Positions 36,187 through 46,372 of a DNA stretch of 64,000 bases are shown in pieces. The notes beneath the pieces were generated by a model. That model searched no databases and had not been told where the DNA came from. It worked only from the letters and a program-made list of their open reading frames with translations. The position numbers were made by a program, and so were the translations under genes. Each line of letters opens with the position of its first letter. The first letter of the stretch is position 1. Source of the stretch: Adiantum capillus-veneris (taxonomy: Eukaryota > Streptophyta > Polypodiopsida > Polypodiales > Pteridaceae); NCBI GenBank assembly GCA_014529385.2, contig CM043965.1:64362933-64426932 (forward strand), written 5' to 3'.

Positions 36187-36330
36187 CCACCGCATAGAAA
36201 GCACGTCATGGACACTCCCACCGTATAGAAAGCAAAACGTGGGTTCCCACCGCATAGAAATCAAGTCGTGGGTATCCACCGCATAGAAAGCAAGTCGTGG
36301 GTATCCACCACATAGAAAGCAAGTCGTGGA
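36187..36330. repeat. Short tandem repeat in element B 5' LTR (5 copies)
   Basis: Same five-copy structure as in the 3' LTR of B, so the fifth copy predates this insertion. Confidence 0.9.
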
Positions 36331-37652
36331 TTCAAGAGCCCTTAACGAGGAACTCTACCCCCTGTGATCAGTAGGGGGGTCAGGACTGATTCAACATTGG
36401 AAATAAAATGAACATGTCGAGCTAAATTTTCCCTAGCAAGCATTCTTTCCTCTTGCAAACAGCATACCCATCAATCATTTCTTTCCTACTTTATACTTAA
36501 ATGTACTATGCATTCAATGCCGAGGTTTCCGTCGGATTTCTCCAACATGTTTGGGGATATGAGCATTCCTAACTAGCCTGTGCAATGTTAATTTAAACAA
36601 CTTGAAAAAAAATATGATCTACCTCTTCCACTTCTTCATCGATGGCCCGTGAGATGGCCGGTATTTGCTCGTCCATGGGAGCCTTCCCCTTTCCGTTGAC
36701 ATTACTCGTTCCTGCTTCGCGATCATGGGCACCACCGAAGCGCGTCCTCTTAACCGGGGCCATTTCTCACTACTTTAAATGATTAGCTTGGAGAAAGAGC
36801 TAAGGTTCACAAGCATCATAACAGTCCAATGGGTAGATTAGTGACATCAATTAATCCCTCCTATATGAGAGTCTAGATTTCTTTCATAAGCAATCATTAA
36901 GGATGGCACATAATCCTATGGGAACCGGCTCTAAGATAATTACTCGGCTTACATGATTAAGAATAATAGGATTTCACTAATGGAATTATCAGAGAGATTA
37001 ATTAAGTATGATTAATCTCTTTCCTAGCAATTAGAGGGTGCAGAGTCACCGCATGCATAGGTGTGAGGAAAAACCATCTCTTAGAGACTTAATGACGGAT
37101 TAATTTCTCCTTAATTACGTCTTAATGCATAAGAAAAAATGAATTCAATTTAACTGCAATGTTAATGAGTGATTACAATAGTGATTCTCTTCAATCTGCA
37201 CAAATACTAGCTTACCGATTAATTACTATACTATCTAGAGAGAGAAGATTCTGATAATTATGCTCTAATCATTAATCAAGAGTGAAGAATGGCTGATAAT
37301 TCAGCTATGGAATAATGATTACATAATAGAGTACAAATAAGGAGAATTTAGAGAATAGTCATAAAGATTTTTGACTAGGAATAGGCATAATAGACAAGGA
37401 ATTTAGATGGTAGAGAAAAAGATTCACAGATGGCATTAAATAAACTGTTATTACCGTGATTAAGAGCTGGTAATCTTCTCGATTTTCTGAACTAATCGAG
37501 CCTCTTGAGATGAAAATTCGGCAACACCTCCCTCCTAGCTTCTTCTTCAATAGGTGTGTGATTCGGCAGCACCTCCCCAATGTATGTGGGTGTGTGTGTA
37601 TGCACTGTGTGTGTGTGTGTGATCATAAGTGTGTGTGTGTGTGTATGCAGGT

Positions 37653-37661
37653 CTTTAAATA
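37653..37661 (-). promoter_or_regulatory. TATA-like box of element B 5' LTR
   Basis: TATTTAAAG on the minus strand, at the same place as in element A, next to a CA tract. The promoter role is inferred. Confidence 0.5.
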
Positions 37662-38318
37662 GGCTCTTACAAGCTGAAAATCGATCTGGGTTGCTAAATG
37701 CATATGGGAGCTTTTCCAGTTAAGCATGGCAAGTCCAGTTCTCTGCCCACCAAGTGTCAGGTTGGCTTGGTTAACTGGTTCTGAGACTGAGTTGCAGGCT
37801 TGGCAGCTTCCCCAAGACTCCCACAAAGCAAGAGGGCGCCCCCTAGTTGCTAAAGATGATCTGGAGTGGCCTGGAACCTGTTCCCACACAGTCCCGGGCC
37901 CCCGGTGCCTCCCCGGACAATTTTTAGGAAATTTGGTTCTAGGCTAAAACGGGTCATACGAATCAGATTTTGATGCCGTAAATTGCCATATGAAGCTCTA
38001 ACTAAGACGTACTAGCCCGAGTACCTGCCATATTTAGCAGCTCCAGGGTCCGAAAATGCATTTTTTTCAAATTTGGGGTACGGGTGCAGTTTTTCGAGAC
38101 GGTCGAGACTGGACGGTTCGGGTGACCAAAAACTTACTATTTTTGGAAATTTTCCACAAAAATTATTTTAATTCACATTTTCAAGCTTTATAACATTCTA
38201 AACATCATGGCACTGACAGAATCTGGAAAACTGCTAAAAATAGTAACTTTTTTCCATTATGATCATTTCATGGTACAAGGGTGCTCTTTTTGGTTGGGGT
38301 CAGAGACCTTACAAACCC

Positions 38319-40568
38319 TTTCCAGAGGACACACTTGAACCATTAGAATGGACACACATTCTAGCAACCCTAGATGTTTGTGCAATTCCGGATGGTCCCA
38401 CAACGAAATTTTGCGACAAGGACGGGTACGACGTGGTTCCATACTTCATGCTGAGAACGATACTCGAAAAAGAAACTGAAAAGAACGATACACTGGAAAA
38501 GGAAAATGAAGAAGAGGTGTTTCACGACATTCCCGATCATCCAGAGTGGGGAAATGAAGCAGACAACGAGTCAACGGACAATTCAACCGGAAACGAAGAA
38601 ACTATAACGGATGTCCGATTTTATGATTTTTCGAGCCAAACTAAACAATGCCAGAAATGCTATAGAGCAAAGAGAAAAACAAAGGGGGTTAGAACCAATC
38701 CGATGCCTAGAATAAGAGGAAAAAATCAATTCCTAATGCTAGTAAAGGCGGAAGATTGTGTTAAGGACAAGATTTTTGGAAGAATGAGAGGCAATGATCA
38801 AAAGAGCTTACGAAAAGACAAAAGAGGCTCAAGAAATCAAGTTCAAAGGAATGGAACGAAAACAGAAACAGAAAAATCAGAAAAGAACAAGCGCAACAGA
38901 GAACACACGGAGTCCAAGTTAGAACGTAGAAACAAGTACAGAGAGCTCAAGAAAACTCTGAAAGAAGTTTGGACGACAGAATTTGAGAGTGGAGAGGACG
39001 AAAACGCCAAAATCAAGGAAAACATGGATGTTCCCTCTCACTATAGGAAATTCACAATAGAGGATAGGAAGGTGGTATTAACCCAACCTATTCGAGAGAG
39101 AAGGGAGAACGAATCTTATGACGGACCGGAGGATGCAAAAAAAGTTGATTTAGCAGCTCCAGGTGAGACACCTAGACCGGTGTACATAGCCACAGATTTG
39201 TCTCCAGGCGAGGAAGAGAGACTTTTGAGTCTTCTCAGAGAGTATAGGGATGTGTTTGCATGGTCTTATAAGGACTTAAAGGGAGTTGACCCATCGATAT
39301 TCCAACACACAATCCCACTGAAACAAGACGCAAAGCCTAGCAGACAGAGACCATACACATATAATGATACATTTGCTAAGCGAATCAAAGAAGAGATAGA
39401 TAAGCTAATGGAAGCTGAATTCATATACGAGATTGAACACACCGATTGGGTATCTCCGATTGTGGTAGTACCCAAGAAGAACGGAAAACTCCGAGTGTGT
39501 GTCAACTTAAAGAAAGTGAATGCTGCAACAATCAGGGACAATTATCCCTTGCCGATAACTGATCATGTTCTAGAGCGTGTATCAGGGAAAACAACATACT
39601 CCTTTCTTGATGGTTTTTCAGGATATAACCAGCTAGCCATAGCACTGGAAGATCAACATAAAACAGCTTTTGCAACGGAGTGGGGAATTTATGCTTATCG
39701 GGTTATGCCTTTTGGTCTAACCAATGCTCCCGCAACCTTCCAGAGGCTGATGACGCATGCTTTCAAAGAATACTTAAGGTTGTTTCTAGAAATATACATG
39801 GATGACTTATGTGTACATTCTCTTCTGAGAGATGAGCATCTAGAACACCTAAGAAAAGTATTTGAGAAATGTAGGACATATCGCATTTGTCTCAATCCTG
39901 AGAAATGTGTGTTTATGGTCCGACAGGGCAGAATTCTGGGACATATTGTCTCACAAAACGGAATATCCACGGATTTAGAGAAGATAAAAGTTATAGTGGA
40001 TATGCCTAGACCAACCAATGCGAAACAAGTACAGAGCTTTATGGGACATTGCGGATATTATAGACGATTCATTTACATGTACGCTATAATAGGCCAACCA
40101 CTTTACAGGCTAATAGTGAACTTTGAATGGACAGAGGAGTGTGAGGAATCGTTCAAGAAATTGAAAGAGGCACTCATTACTGCTCCAGTCTTGAAATCAC
40201 CAGATTGGGAGAAGATATTCCATGTGCATATAGATGCTTCGGCATATGCAATAGGATGCATTCTGGCTCAGCCAGAAGAAGGAAACATGGATTTTCCTAT
40301 CTGTTACGCCAGTCGACAGCTCAACAATGCAGAGAAGAATTACACCACAACAGAGCGAGAAGGATTAGGAATGATATATGCTGTGAAGAAATTTCGGCAT
40401 TATCTTCTAGCCAACAAGTTTGTGTTTTTTACGGATCACCAAGCCTTGCTCTACCTAGTGAATAAACCATGCAATATCGGAAGAATAGTGAGATGGTTCA
40501 TTATCTTACTGGAATTCGAATTCACGGTAGTAGTAAAGAAAGGAAAAAGAGCTGATCATCTTTCGTGA
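38319..40568 (+). pseudogene. Element C reverse transcriptase and RNase H
   Basis: Continues the pol frame after element B. The first 260 residues or so form a charged linker. RT follows: LRVCVNLKKVN, then the catalytic Asp in FLDGFSGYNQ (about 39609), [14 protein letters not shown], and Tyr-Met-Asp-Asp at 39795-39806. RNase H begins with HIDASAYAIGCIL (about 40224) and ends with ADHLS. The usual final Arg of that motif is a TGA here (40566-40568), a CGA-to-TGA change, and the frame continues directly into the integrase. Any ATG upstream of 38319 belongs to the LTR of B, not to this gene. Confidence 0.92.
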
Positions 40569-43550
40569 TTGACGAATGGAGAAGACCCTATAGGAGTAGA
40601 TGACGACATGCCAGACGCGTACTTGTTCAACATAGAAATGATACCGAAGTGGTCTCAAAATGTCGTTAACCTATTAACCTATGGAGGAGAGTTTGATAAA
40701 AGAGAATACAACCAGAAACATATTGCTATTCAGCAATCCAAGAATCTTCAATTGGTTGCAGGAAGGTTGTATCAATTGGGAAATGATCATGTTTTACGAC
40801 TATGCATAAATCCTGAGGAATATAATATATATCTGCATGAAGCACATGTTCAGGAATGTGCATTTCATTGTTCAAGAAGGACCACATATAGGAATTTGTT
40901 ACAATTGGGAGTCTATTGGCCAGGAATGAAAGAAAGCGTACATGAATATGTCACTGTATGTATTGTATGTTCCTCAAAACCGCCAGCAGAGTATTCAACA
41001 TTATATCAGATAATGATCGCTCCGGAATGGAGTCAGTATATTGTTGAATATCTTACAAATAGAACTTTCCCAGAAGGAACGTCAAAAGCTCGTCAGAAAT
41101 CTGTAGAGACAGAAGCTAGAGATTACGCTTTAATAGGAGATCAACTCTATAAGAGAGGTAAAGACAACCAGCTTAGGATTTGCGCATCAGAGTCTGAGTA
41201 TGTGATAATCCTGGAGCAAGCTCATGGAGGAGTAGGTGGAGGCCATTTCTCAGGTGATAAGACAGCAAAACTTGTCTTAGCCGCAGGAATATGGTGGCCA
41301 ACATTACATATGGACGCTGAGGAATACGTTAAACGGTGTGATGACTGTCAGCGGACCAAAGTACCACTTAAAAGAGATGATATGCCGCTTAGACCAATGA
41401 TGGGGGCAAGAGCTTTTGCAAAATGGGGGATTGATTATGTCGGACCCATTTCACCTCCTGCATATAAGACTCATGCACAATACATCGTTGTGGCTACAGA
41501 CTATCTAACAAAGTGGGTCGAAGCAAAGGCAACTCAAAAAGCGGATGCCAGGACCACGGCACAATTTCTATATGAATACGTCTTTGTACGATATGGATTG
41601 CCAATAGAAATTGTGAGTGATCGAGGCACACATTTTATAAATGAAGTGATAGAGATCCTTCTAGATGAATTCATGGTAATCCATAGGAAATCAGCCCCGT
41701 ATCATCCACAAGCAAACGGACAAGCTGAAGCAACAAACAAAACCATATGCACGGTCCTCACGAAGATTGTATCTGAGTCGAGAACTGACTGGGACCAGAA
41801 GTTGCATTCAACATTATGGGCATATAGGGTAGCATATAAAACATCAATAGGAACGACCCCATATAACATGGTTTTTGGGCTAAATGCTATCTTACCAATA
41901 GAATTCTTGATTTCAACCTTAAGGGTGGCTAAGGATCTAGAGTGGACAGGGCACGAGCTTTCTGATAGAATAGATGACCTGGAAAAGCTAGACGAGCTTC
42001 GCCTAAAAGCAGTAGCTTCTATCTACGCTCAAAAAAGGCGACAAAAGGAATTTTTTGATAAGCATGTGCGGACTAAAGAGTTTAAGGTTGGGGACTATGT
42101 CCTAGTTTACACTCTGAAACAGCATGCTAAGAAGCTTAAAAAGCGAGGGATGGGACCTCTGGTGATTAAAGATCTATCACCAAGTGGAGCCGTCAAGCTT
42201 GCTACATTAGACGGAGAAGAAATGCCCAATTGGATTAGTGGATGCAGAGTGAAAAAGTATCTTTTGCCGCTAACCCAAGACATGCTTCTCAAAATACATC
42301 AAGAAAAGCTGCGTGTCCAGAAAAAAAAAAAGATTTTGGAGGAAGCGCAAGCCGAGGCGAAGGAAAGAATGGAGAAAAGAAGACTACTACGTCAGAAACA
42401 GCGCAATGAAGGAGCAATACGAATAAACGCAGTCAGTATAACAGAAATGGATAATGACAAAGAAGAACCCATCATTGAATGCAAAGTAGGAACCAACCAA
42501 ATCAAAGCCAGAGCACTATTGGATTCAGGAGCTCAAACTAACCTACTTTCACTCAGTTTGTATAGACAATTGACAAATGACACTAAACTACAAACTGCCA
42601 AGCAAGAGTTAAAGAGTTACTCTGAGAATTCAATCAAAACTGTCGGATGCACAGTTTTACATATACAGATTAACCAGTATGTGTATCCTCATATGTTTTA
42701 CGTGGTTGAAGACCAAGCTACACAACATCCATTATTGCTAGGACAACCATGGCAGAAGCAATACAATGCAATGATTGACTGGAGTTCTAAATCAGTGCTT
42801 ATCAAATACGAAGGTGAAAGTCAATCAGTTAAGTTCACCAAAGGAGAAGAGCCAACTCCAAAGGACGAATCCAAAGACAAAGGTAAACAACAACCAGAGA
42901 AAAAGAAGAAGCAATGGCAACCAAAAGTTTCTATACAACCGGATTACTCTTCGACGAGGAATTCTCAACAGTGGATAAGGAAGACAAGCAATAATATAAC
43001 AGCTCAACCTTGGAAAAAAACGGAGTCAAAGTTGGTATGGAGACCAAAAAAGGTTGTGCCAGAGAACACAAAGGTGGAAAACAGAGTCTTCAATACCAGA
43101 CAACAGAGTGATTCCAGACAATCAAGGACAGTGAAACAGATCTGGATTCCAAAGAAGTTCATGACGGCACAAAGCTATAGCAAGCAAATTTGGATCCCAA
43201 AGAATTGTAAACAGGAACTCCCTTCAGTACAATCAACGGAAACTCCTAGGTATTTCAAGTCGAGGAAATCAACACAAAGAACAAAGCAGGTTTGGGTCGC
43301 AAAGAGTTTGTGGCAAGCACAAGTGAAGCGGAAGCAGATTTGGATTGTAAAAAAGAACAACAAAGTAAAGAAGAATCCATCTACTGATTCTACTACCGAA
43401 ATGCCAAAACCAACCCAAAACCCGACCACCAATCCTTCAATCAAACAAAGAGCAGCTTTATTGGAAAGACTGTTGTATCATCGCTCTACAATTGCATTGG
43501 GAACTTATGACCAAAACAACTACAATGCTTCGCCCATAGACACTTCATAG
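40569..43550 (+). CDS. Element C integrase with doubled zinc domain, second protease and Trp-repeat tail
   Basis: 993 open codons in the pol frame. Zinc domain 1: H93, H100, C131, C134. Zinc domain 2: H219, H226, C257, C260. Both have H-X6-H-X30-C-X2-C, and the flanking sequence (WSQ, then LY before the first His) is also repeated, at a period of 126 residues. The integrase core has D289, D351 and E387 (DX35E). After a Lys/Glu-rich linker (575-615) comes a retropepsin domain at about 630-750 with intact D652-S653-G654 and LLLGQPW. The last 230 residues are basic and carry seven spaced Trp motifs of the type KQIWIPK. The N-terminal end is part of a polyprotein, split only by the TGA at 40566. 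Confidence 0.9.
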   Translation: MTNGEDPIGVDDDMPDAYLFNIEMIPKWSQNVVNLLTYGGEFDKREYNQKHIAIQQSKNLQLVAGRLYQLGNDHVLRLCINPEEYNIYLHEAHVQECAFHCSRRTTYRNLLQLGVYWPGMKESVHEYVTVCIVCSSKPPAEYSTLYQIMIAPEWSQYIVEYLTNRTFPEGTSKARQKSVETEARDYALIGDQLYKRGKDNQLRICASESEYVIILEQAHGGVGGGHFSGDKTAKLVLAAGIWWPTLHMDAEEYVKRCDDCQRTKVPLKRDDMPLRPMMGARAFAKWGIDYVGPISPPAYKTHAQYIVVATDYLTKWVEAKATQKADARTTAQFLYEYVFVRYGLPIEIVSDRGTHFINEVIEILLDEFMVIHRKSAPYHPQANGQAEATNKTICTVLTKIVSESRTDWDQKLHSTLWAYRVAYKTSIGTTPYNMVFGLNAILPIEFLISTLRVAKDLEWTGHELSDRIDDLEKLDELRLKAVASIYAQKRRQKEFFDKHVRTKEFKVGDYVLVYTLKQHAKKLKKRGMGPLVIKDLSPSGAVKLATLDGEEMPNWISGCRVKKYLLPLTQDMLLKIHQEKLRVQKKKKILEEAQAEAKERMEKRRLLRQKQRNEGAIRINAVSITEMDNDKEEPIIECKVGTNQIKARALLDSGAQTNLLSLSLYRQLTNDTKLQTAKQELKSYSENSIKTVGCTVLHIQINQYVYPHMFYVVEDQATQHPLLLGQPWQKQYNAMIDWSSKSVLIKYEGESQSVKFTKGEEPTPKDESKDKGKQQPEKKKKQWQPKVSIQPDYSSTRNSQQWIRKTSNNITAQPWKKTESKLVWRPKKVVPENTKVENRVFNTRQQSDSRQSRTVKQIWIPKKFMTAQSYSKQIWIPKNCKQELPSVQSTETPRYFKSRKSTQRTKQVWVAKSLWQAQVKRKQIWIVKKNNKVKKNPSTDSTTEMPKPTQNPTTNPSIKQRAALLERLLYHRSTIALGTYDQNNYNASPIDTS

Positions 43551-43571
43551 TCGTCCGGGAGGACTCAGACT

Positions 43572-43585
43572 AGGAGGGGGGGAGG
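43572..43585 (+). other. Internal polypurine tract in element C
   Basis: AGGAGGGGGGGAGG just after the pol stop, very like the tract beside the 3' LTR (49682-49693). It could serve as a second plus-strand primer or mark an old LTR boundary. Confidence 0.55.
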
Positions 43586-45195
43586 TATACAGGTATACAG
43601 GAGTTACAAAGCAACTACAAGCGCCAAAAACAAAGAAAAACAAAAATTATATTACAAGGGCAGTGTCTTACATGATTTTGCAATTTTTATGTTTGATTGC
43701 GGATATTGATAATATTTATGTCCTTATATACCTTGTTTTGCAACAAGAAGAGATCAAATGATGAATTTGGGTCTCTAGACGTGTAAATATCACTAAATAA
43801 GAGTGTGTTTGGAGCTAAAAAGTGAAAAAAAGTGGTAATCCAAGTCCAGAAATCACAAATAAGTGTATATTCATATACACAGGGTTACCAACTATTTATT
43901 GTGTATGTTTGGAATTTTTTGGCTTCAATTTGCTATTTTTCTTTATTTTTTATGATTTTCTTAATAAAAGTAAAAGAAAAATAAAAAAGCTGGTGAAACG
44001 AGATCAGAAAAAAGAAAAGAATAGATGGTGATGATCCTAATGACAAGGGCAACCCATGGTAAAAATTGAGTACAATTCGGAAAAAGTTGCGGGAAGCCCG
44101 AAATGACAGAATTTTGGCAAAGTGGACAGATTTCTCAGAAACAGGTCAAACGGAGTCCAAATTGAGAAATTTCAAATCCTAAAGTGCATTTCACGACGAG
44201 ATAGGAGCACATGTCGAATTTGGTAACAAGTGATCCGGGAAGTCCGAAGTTAAGTATTTTTCACTTCACTTTCAAGCTCATTTCCACTATTACCTTCTTG
44301 GAGAGAGCAAAGAGCACACAGGAGCATCCAACCTTCTACAGCCTTCTACGACTGCTACGAGAGCTCAGAGGACACCAGACATGAGAGGTAGACTCGTTGC
44401 CATAAGCTTTTGATGCTTATCATTAACTTTTGTCGCGAAAACTGACCAAAACCAAGAAACAAGAGCAGGCGGGGAATGCGGTAGAATGCTAGGTAGTGGC
44501 ACAACCGCCTAATCAAACCTTGCAAGAACTTATAGGTGGGTTACCCTAGTATAGAAGATGGGTTTCTAACACTCAAAGCTCGAGAAAGAACGACTGGAAA
44601 AACCCTAGGTCAACAGAGCCTGCAAGAGGCAAACAGGAAAAAGTTGTCGAAACGACACGAAACTTCACAAGAAGTTCAACCACATCAAGGACAATGCAAC
44701 CATGGAGTATCTCCAGGTTTGGACCACCAAAAGTAGGTCGGAACAACCGATTCGGCTACGGACACACAAAGCGTCATTTTGGCATAACGGCTGAAATTGA
44801 CGACCGAATGAAATGAAACTTCACAAGTAGCTTCAAATATACATGGATGACTTATGTTTGCAAGCAAAACCCAAAAGAAAGCTGATTCACTTACCGATGG
44901 TGAAAAAGACGCTTTCGGGCAACCAAATGGAGAAAGATGGAGAACGGGGAGCCAAAGTCAAGTTCAACCAAATAGATGGCTTCACAACATATCCAATGAG
45001 CTGGAAATGCAACTCTCGAGAAGAAAAGTTGAAGAAATTCAACCCCACGACAAAGAGACGACTTCGGAGACTGAAATGCCTATAAGGGGGCTTTTTAGCT
45101 AAACTGATGACTTTTTTAAGTTGAAAACTAGTTAGCAGGGCGTAGGACACTAGCACAAAGCATTCTTTGCACAAAAAGACCAACATTTCAAGAAA

Positions 45196-46206
45196 AGATA
45201 TCATACGCGTATGATGTCTCACAGCATGAATTTCACATCCATTTCAACATTTGAGTGCATAGCCTCATTCCACATGTTAATCACATCCTATGAACCAAGT
45301 ATCATGAGAATTGGAGTTAGAAAACCCAAGGAAAACCAAAAAGATGCAAATTAGGCCATAAAATTGATTTTTGGTCCTAATTTTGTCAAAATAACTCCAA
45401 ACTCAATGAAACTTTGTAGGATTGTTGATTAACACATCTACAAGCTATCTGGAACCAAAAAGCATCATTTTGACACAAAAGACATCATACGCGTATGATG
45501 TCTATTTGCACTTACAGAGCCAAAACTGCTCATTTGTCATCATACATCCATTATATATATCTAATACATGCTACATATGAAATTTGGAACCATTTGGTCA
45601 AGTGGATCACCCCATTAGCCCAATTGAGGGAAAATCCTTCACATAAAGCCTATTTTTGGCCCAAATCCAACATACTCAAGTCCAAACCAAGATTTGAGTA
45701 GGGACAGTCCTTCACTAGTACATGGGGAGTCCACAGAACCAATCCCATGAAAAATTGATGAAAAAGACATCATACGCGTATGATGTCTCCAGAGCCATTT
45801 TTAGCCCAAAATCTATCCAAACTTCATAAATCCACTGAATAAGCCTATCTAAAGCCAAATCCAAGCTTATAGAGAAATTTGGTTCAAAAATACACTAAAA
45901 GACATCATACGCGTATGATGTCTCACTATGTGATTTTGGCACCTCAGGGCTTCAACCACCAAACAGAAGTGATCTACATGCCATTTGAAAGTGAACCACC
46001 AAGTTTTATCCAATTTGGATCATAAAATCCAATTCCCTTTCAAAATTTTGCCAAGAGCCAGAAGTGGACTAAACTGGCCAAAACTTGACCAAATGGGATC
46101 CAAACTCAAACCCAAGCATATGATACTCATATGTACACTATCAGCTACAAGCACAACCAATATGAAGTCATTTTGACACAAAAGACATCATACGCGTATG
46201 ATGTCT
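45196..46206. repeat. Palindrome cluster 2 in element C (5 copies)
   Basis: Copies at 45196-45219, 45480-45503, 45765-45788, 45900-45923 and 46183-46206, spaced about 135-285 bp. Four are exact 24-bp palindromes; the first has one C-to-T change. The phrase ATTGATGAAAAAGACATC precedes both the 45765 copy here and the 22744 copy in the leader, so the two clusters share ancestry beyond the palindrome. Confidence 0.95.
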
Positions 46207-46372
46207 CCAGCATGATTTTGAGCCCATTTTGCATATTTTTTCAACTACCTTGCATCCTTAGGCCCTGAATAGCTCATGTTTCAATTTTCAAGTCATTTGG
46301 ATAGTTAAAAGCTTCATTTCGGCTTTCAGTACTAAAAAGACGCTAACTTCTGAAATTGGAGTTACAGGATCC

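Larger units (their letters stand above)
27590..38313 (-). mobile_element. Element B: chromodomain Ty3/gypsy element nested in element C
   Basis: Sister copy of element A, 10.72 kb. It interrupts the pol frame of C between a Gly-Glu-Pro and a Phe-Pro-Glu-Asp. The flanks are AACCA (27585-27589) and AACCC (38314-38318), a 5-bp duplication with one changed base; removing the element restores one C frame. LTRs of about 2.80 kb. By eye the two LTRs differ by about 1 percent, less than those of C, in keeping with a later insertion. Confidence 0.95.
35514..38313 (-). repeat. Element B, 5' LTR
   Basis: 2,800 bp; starts TGTAAGG and ends CTCACA on the minus strand. A TATTTAAAG box is at 37653-37661. 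It holds five copies of the short tandem repeat (36187-36330). Confidence 0.95.
43551..46372 (+). other. Element C spacer between pol and ORF3
   Basis: 2.8 kb with no convincing gene. It starts with a polypurine tract and an eight-base direct repeat (TATACAGG twice, 43586-43602). Its right half (45196-46206) holds five palindrome copies in AT-rich DNA with loosely repeated phrases. Small open frames around 44843-45102 lack any recognisable motif. A leader or intron for ORF3 could lie here. Confidence 0.65.

Noticed and set aside
22331-46206. Spaced palindromic repeats that look like a CRISPR array
   Set aside because: Spacers vary from about 100 to 270 bp, the copies lie in two clusters far apart inside a plant retrotransposon, and there are no cas genes.
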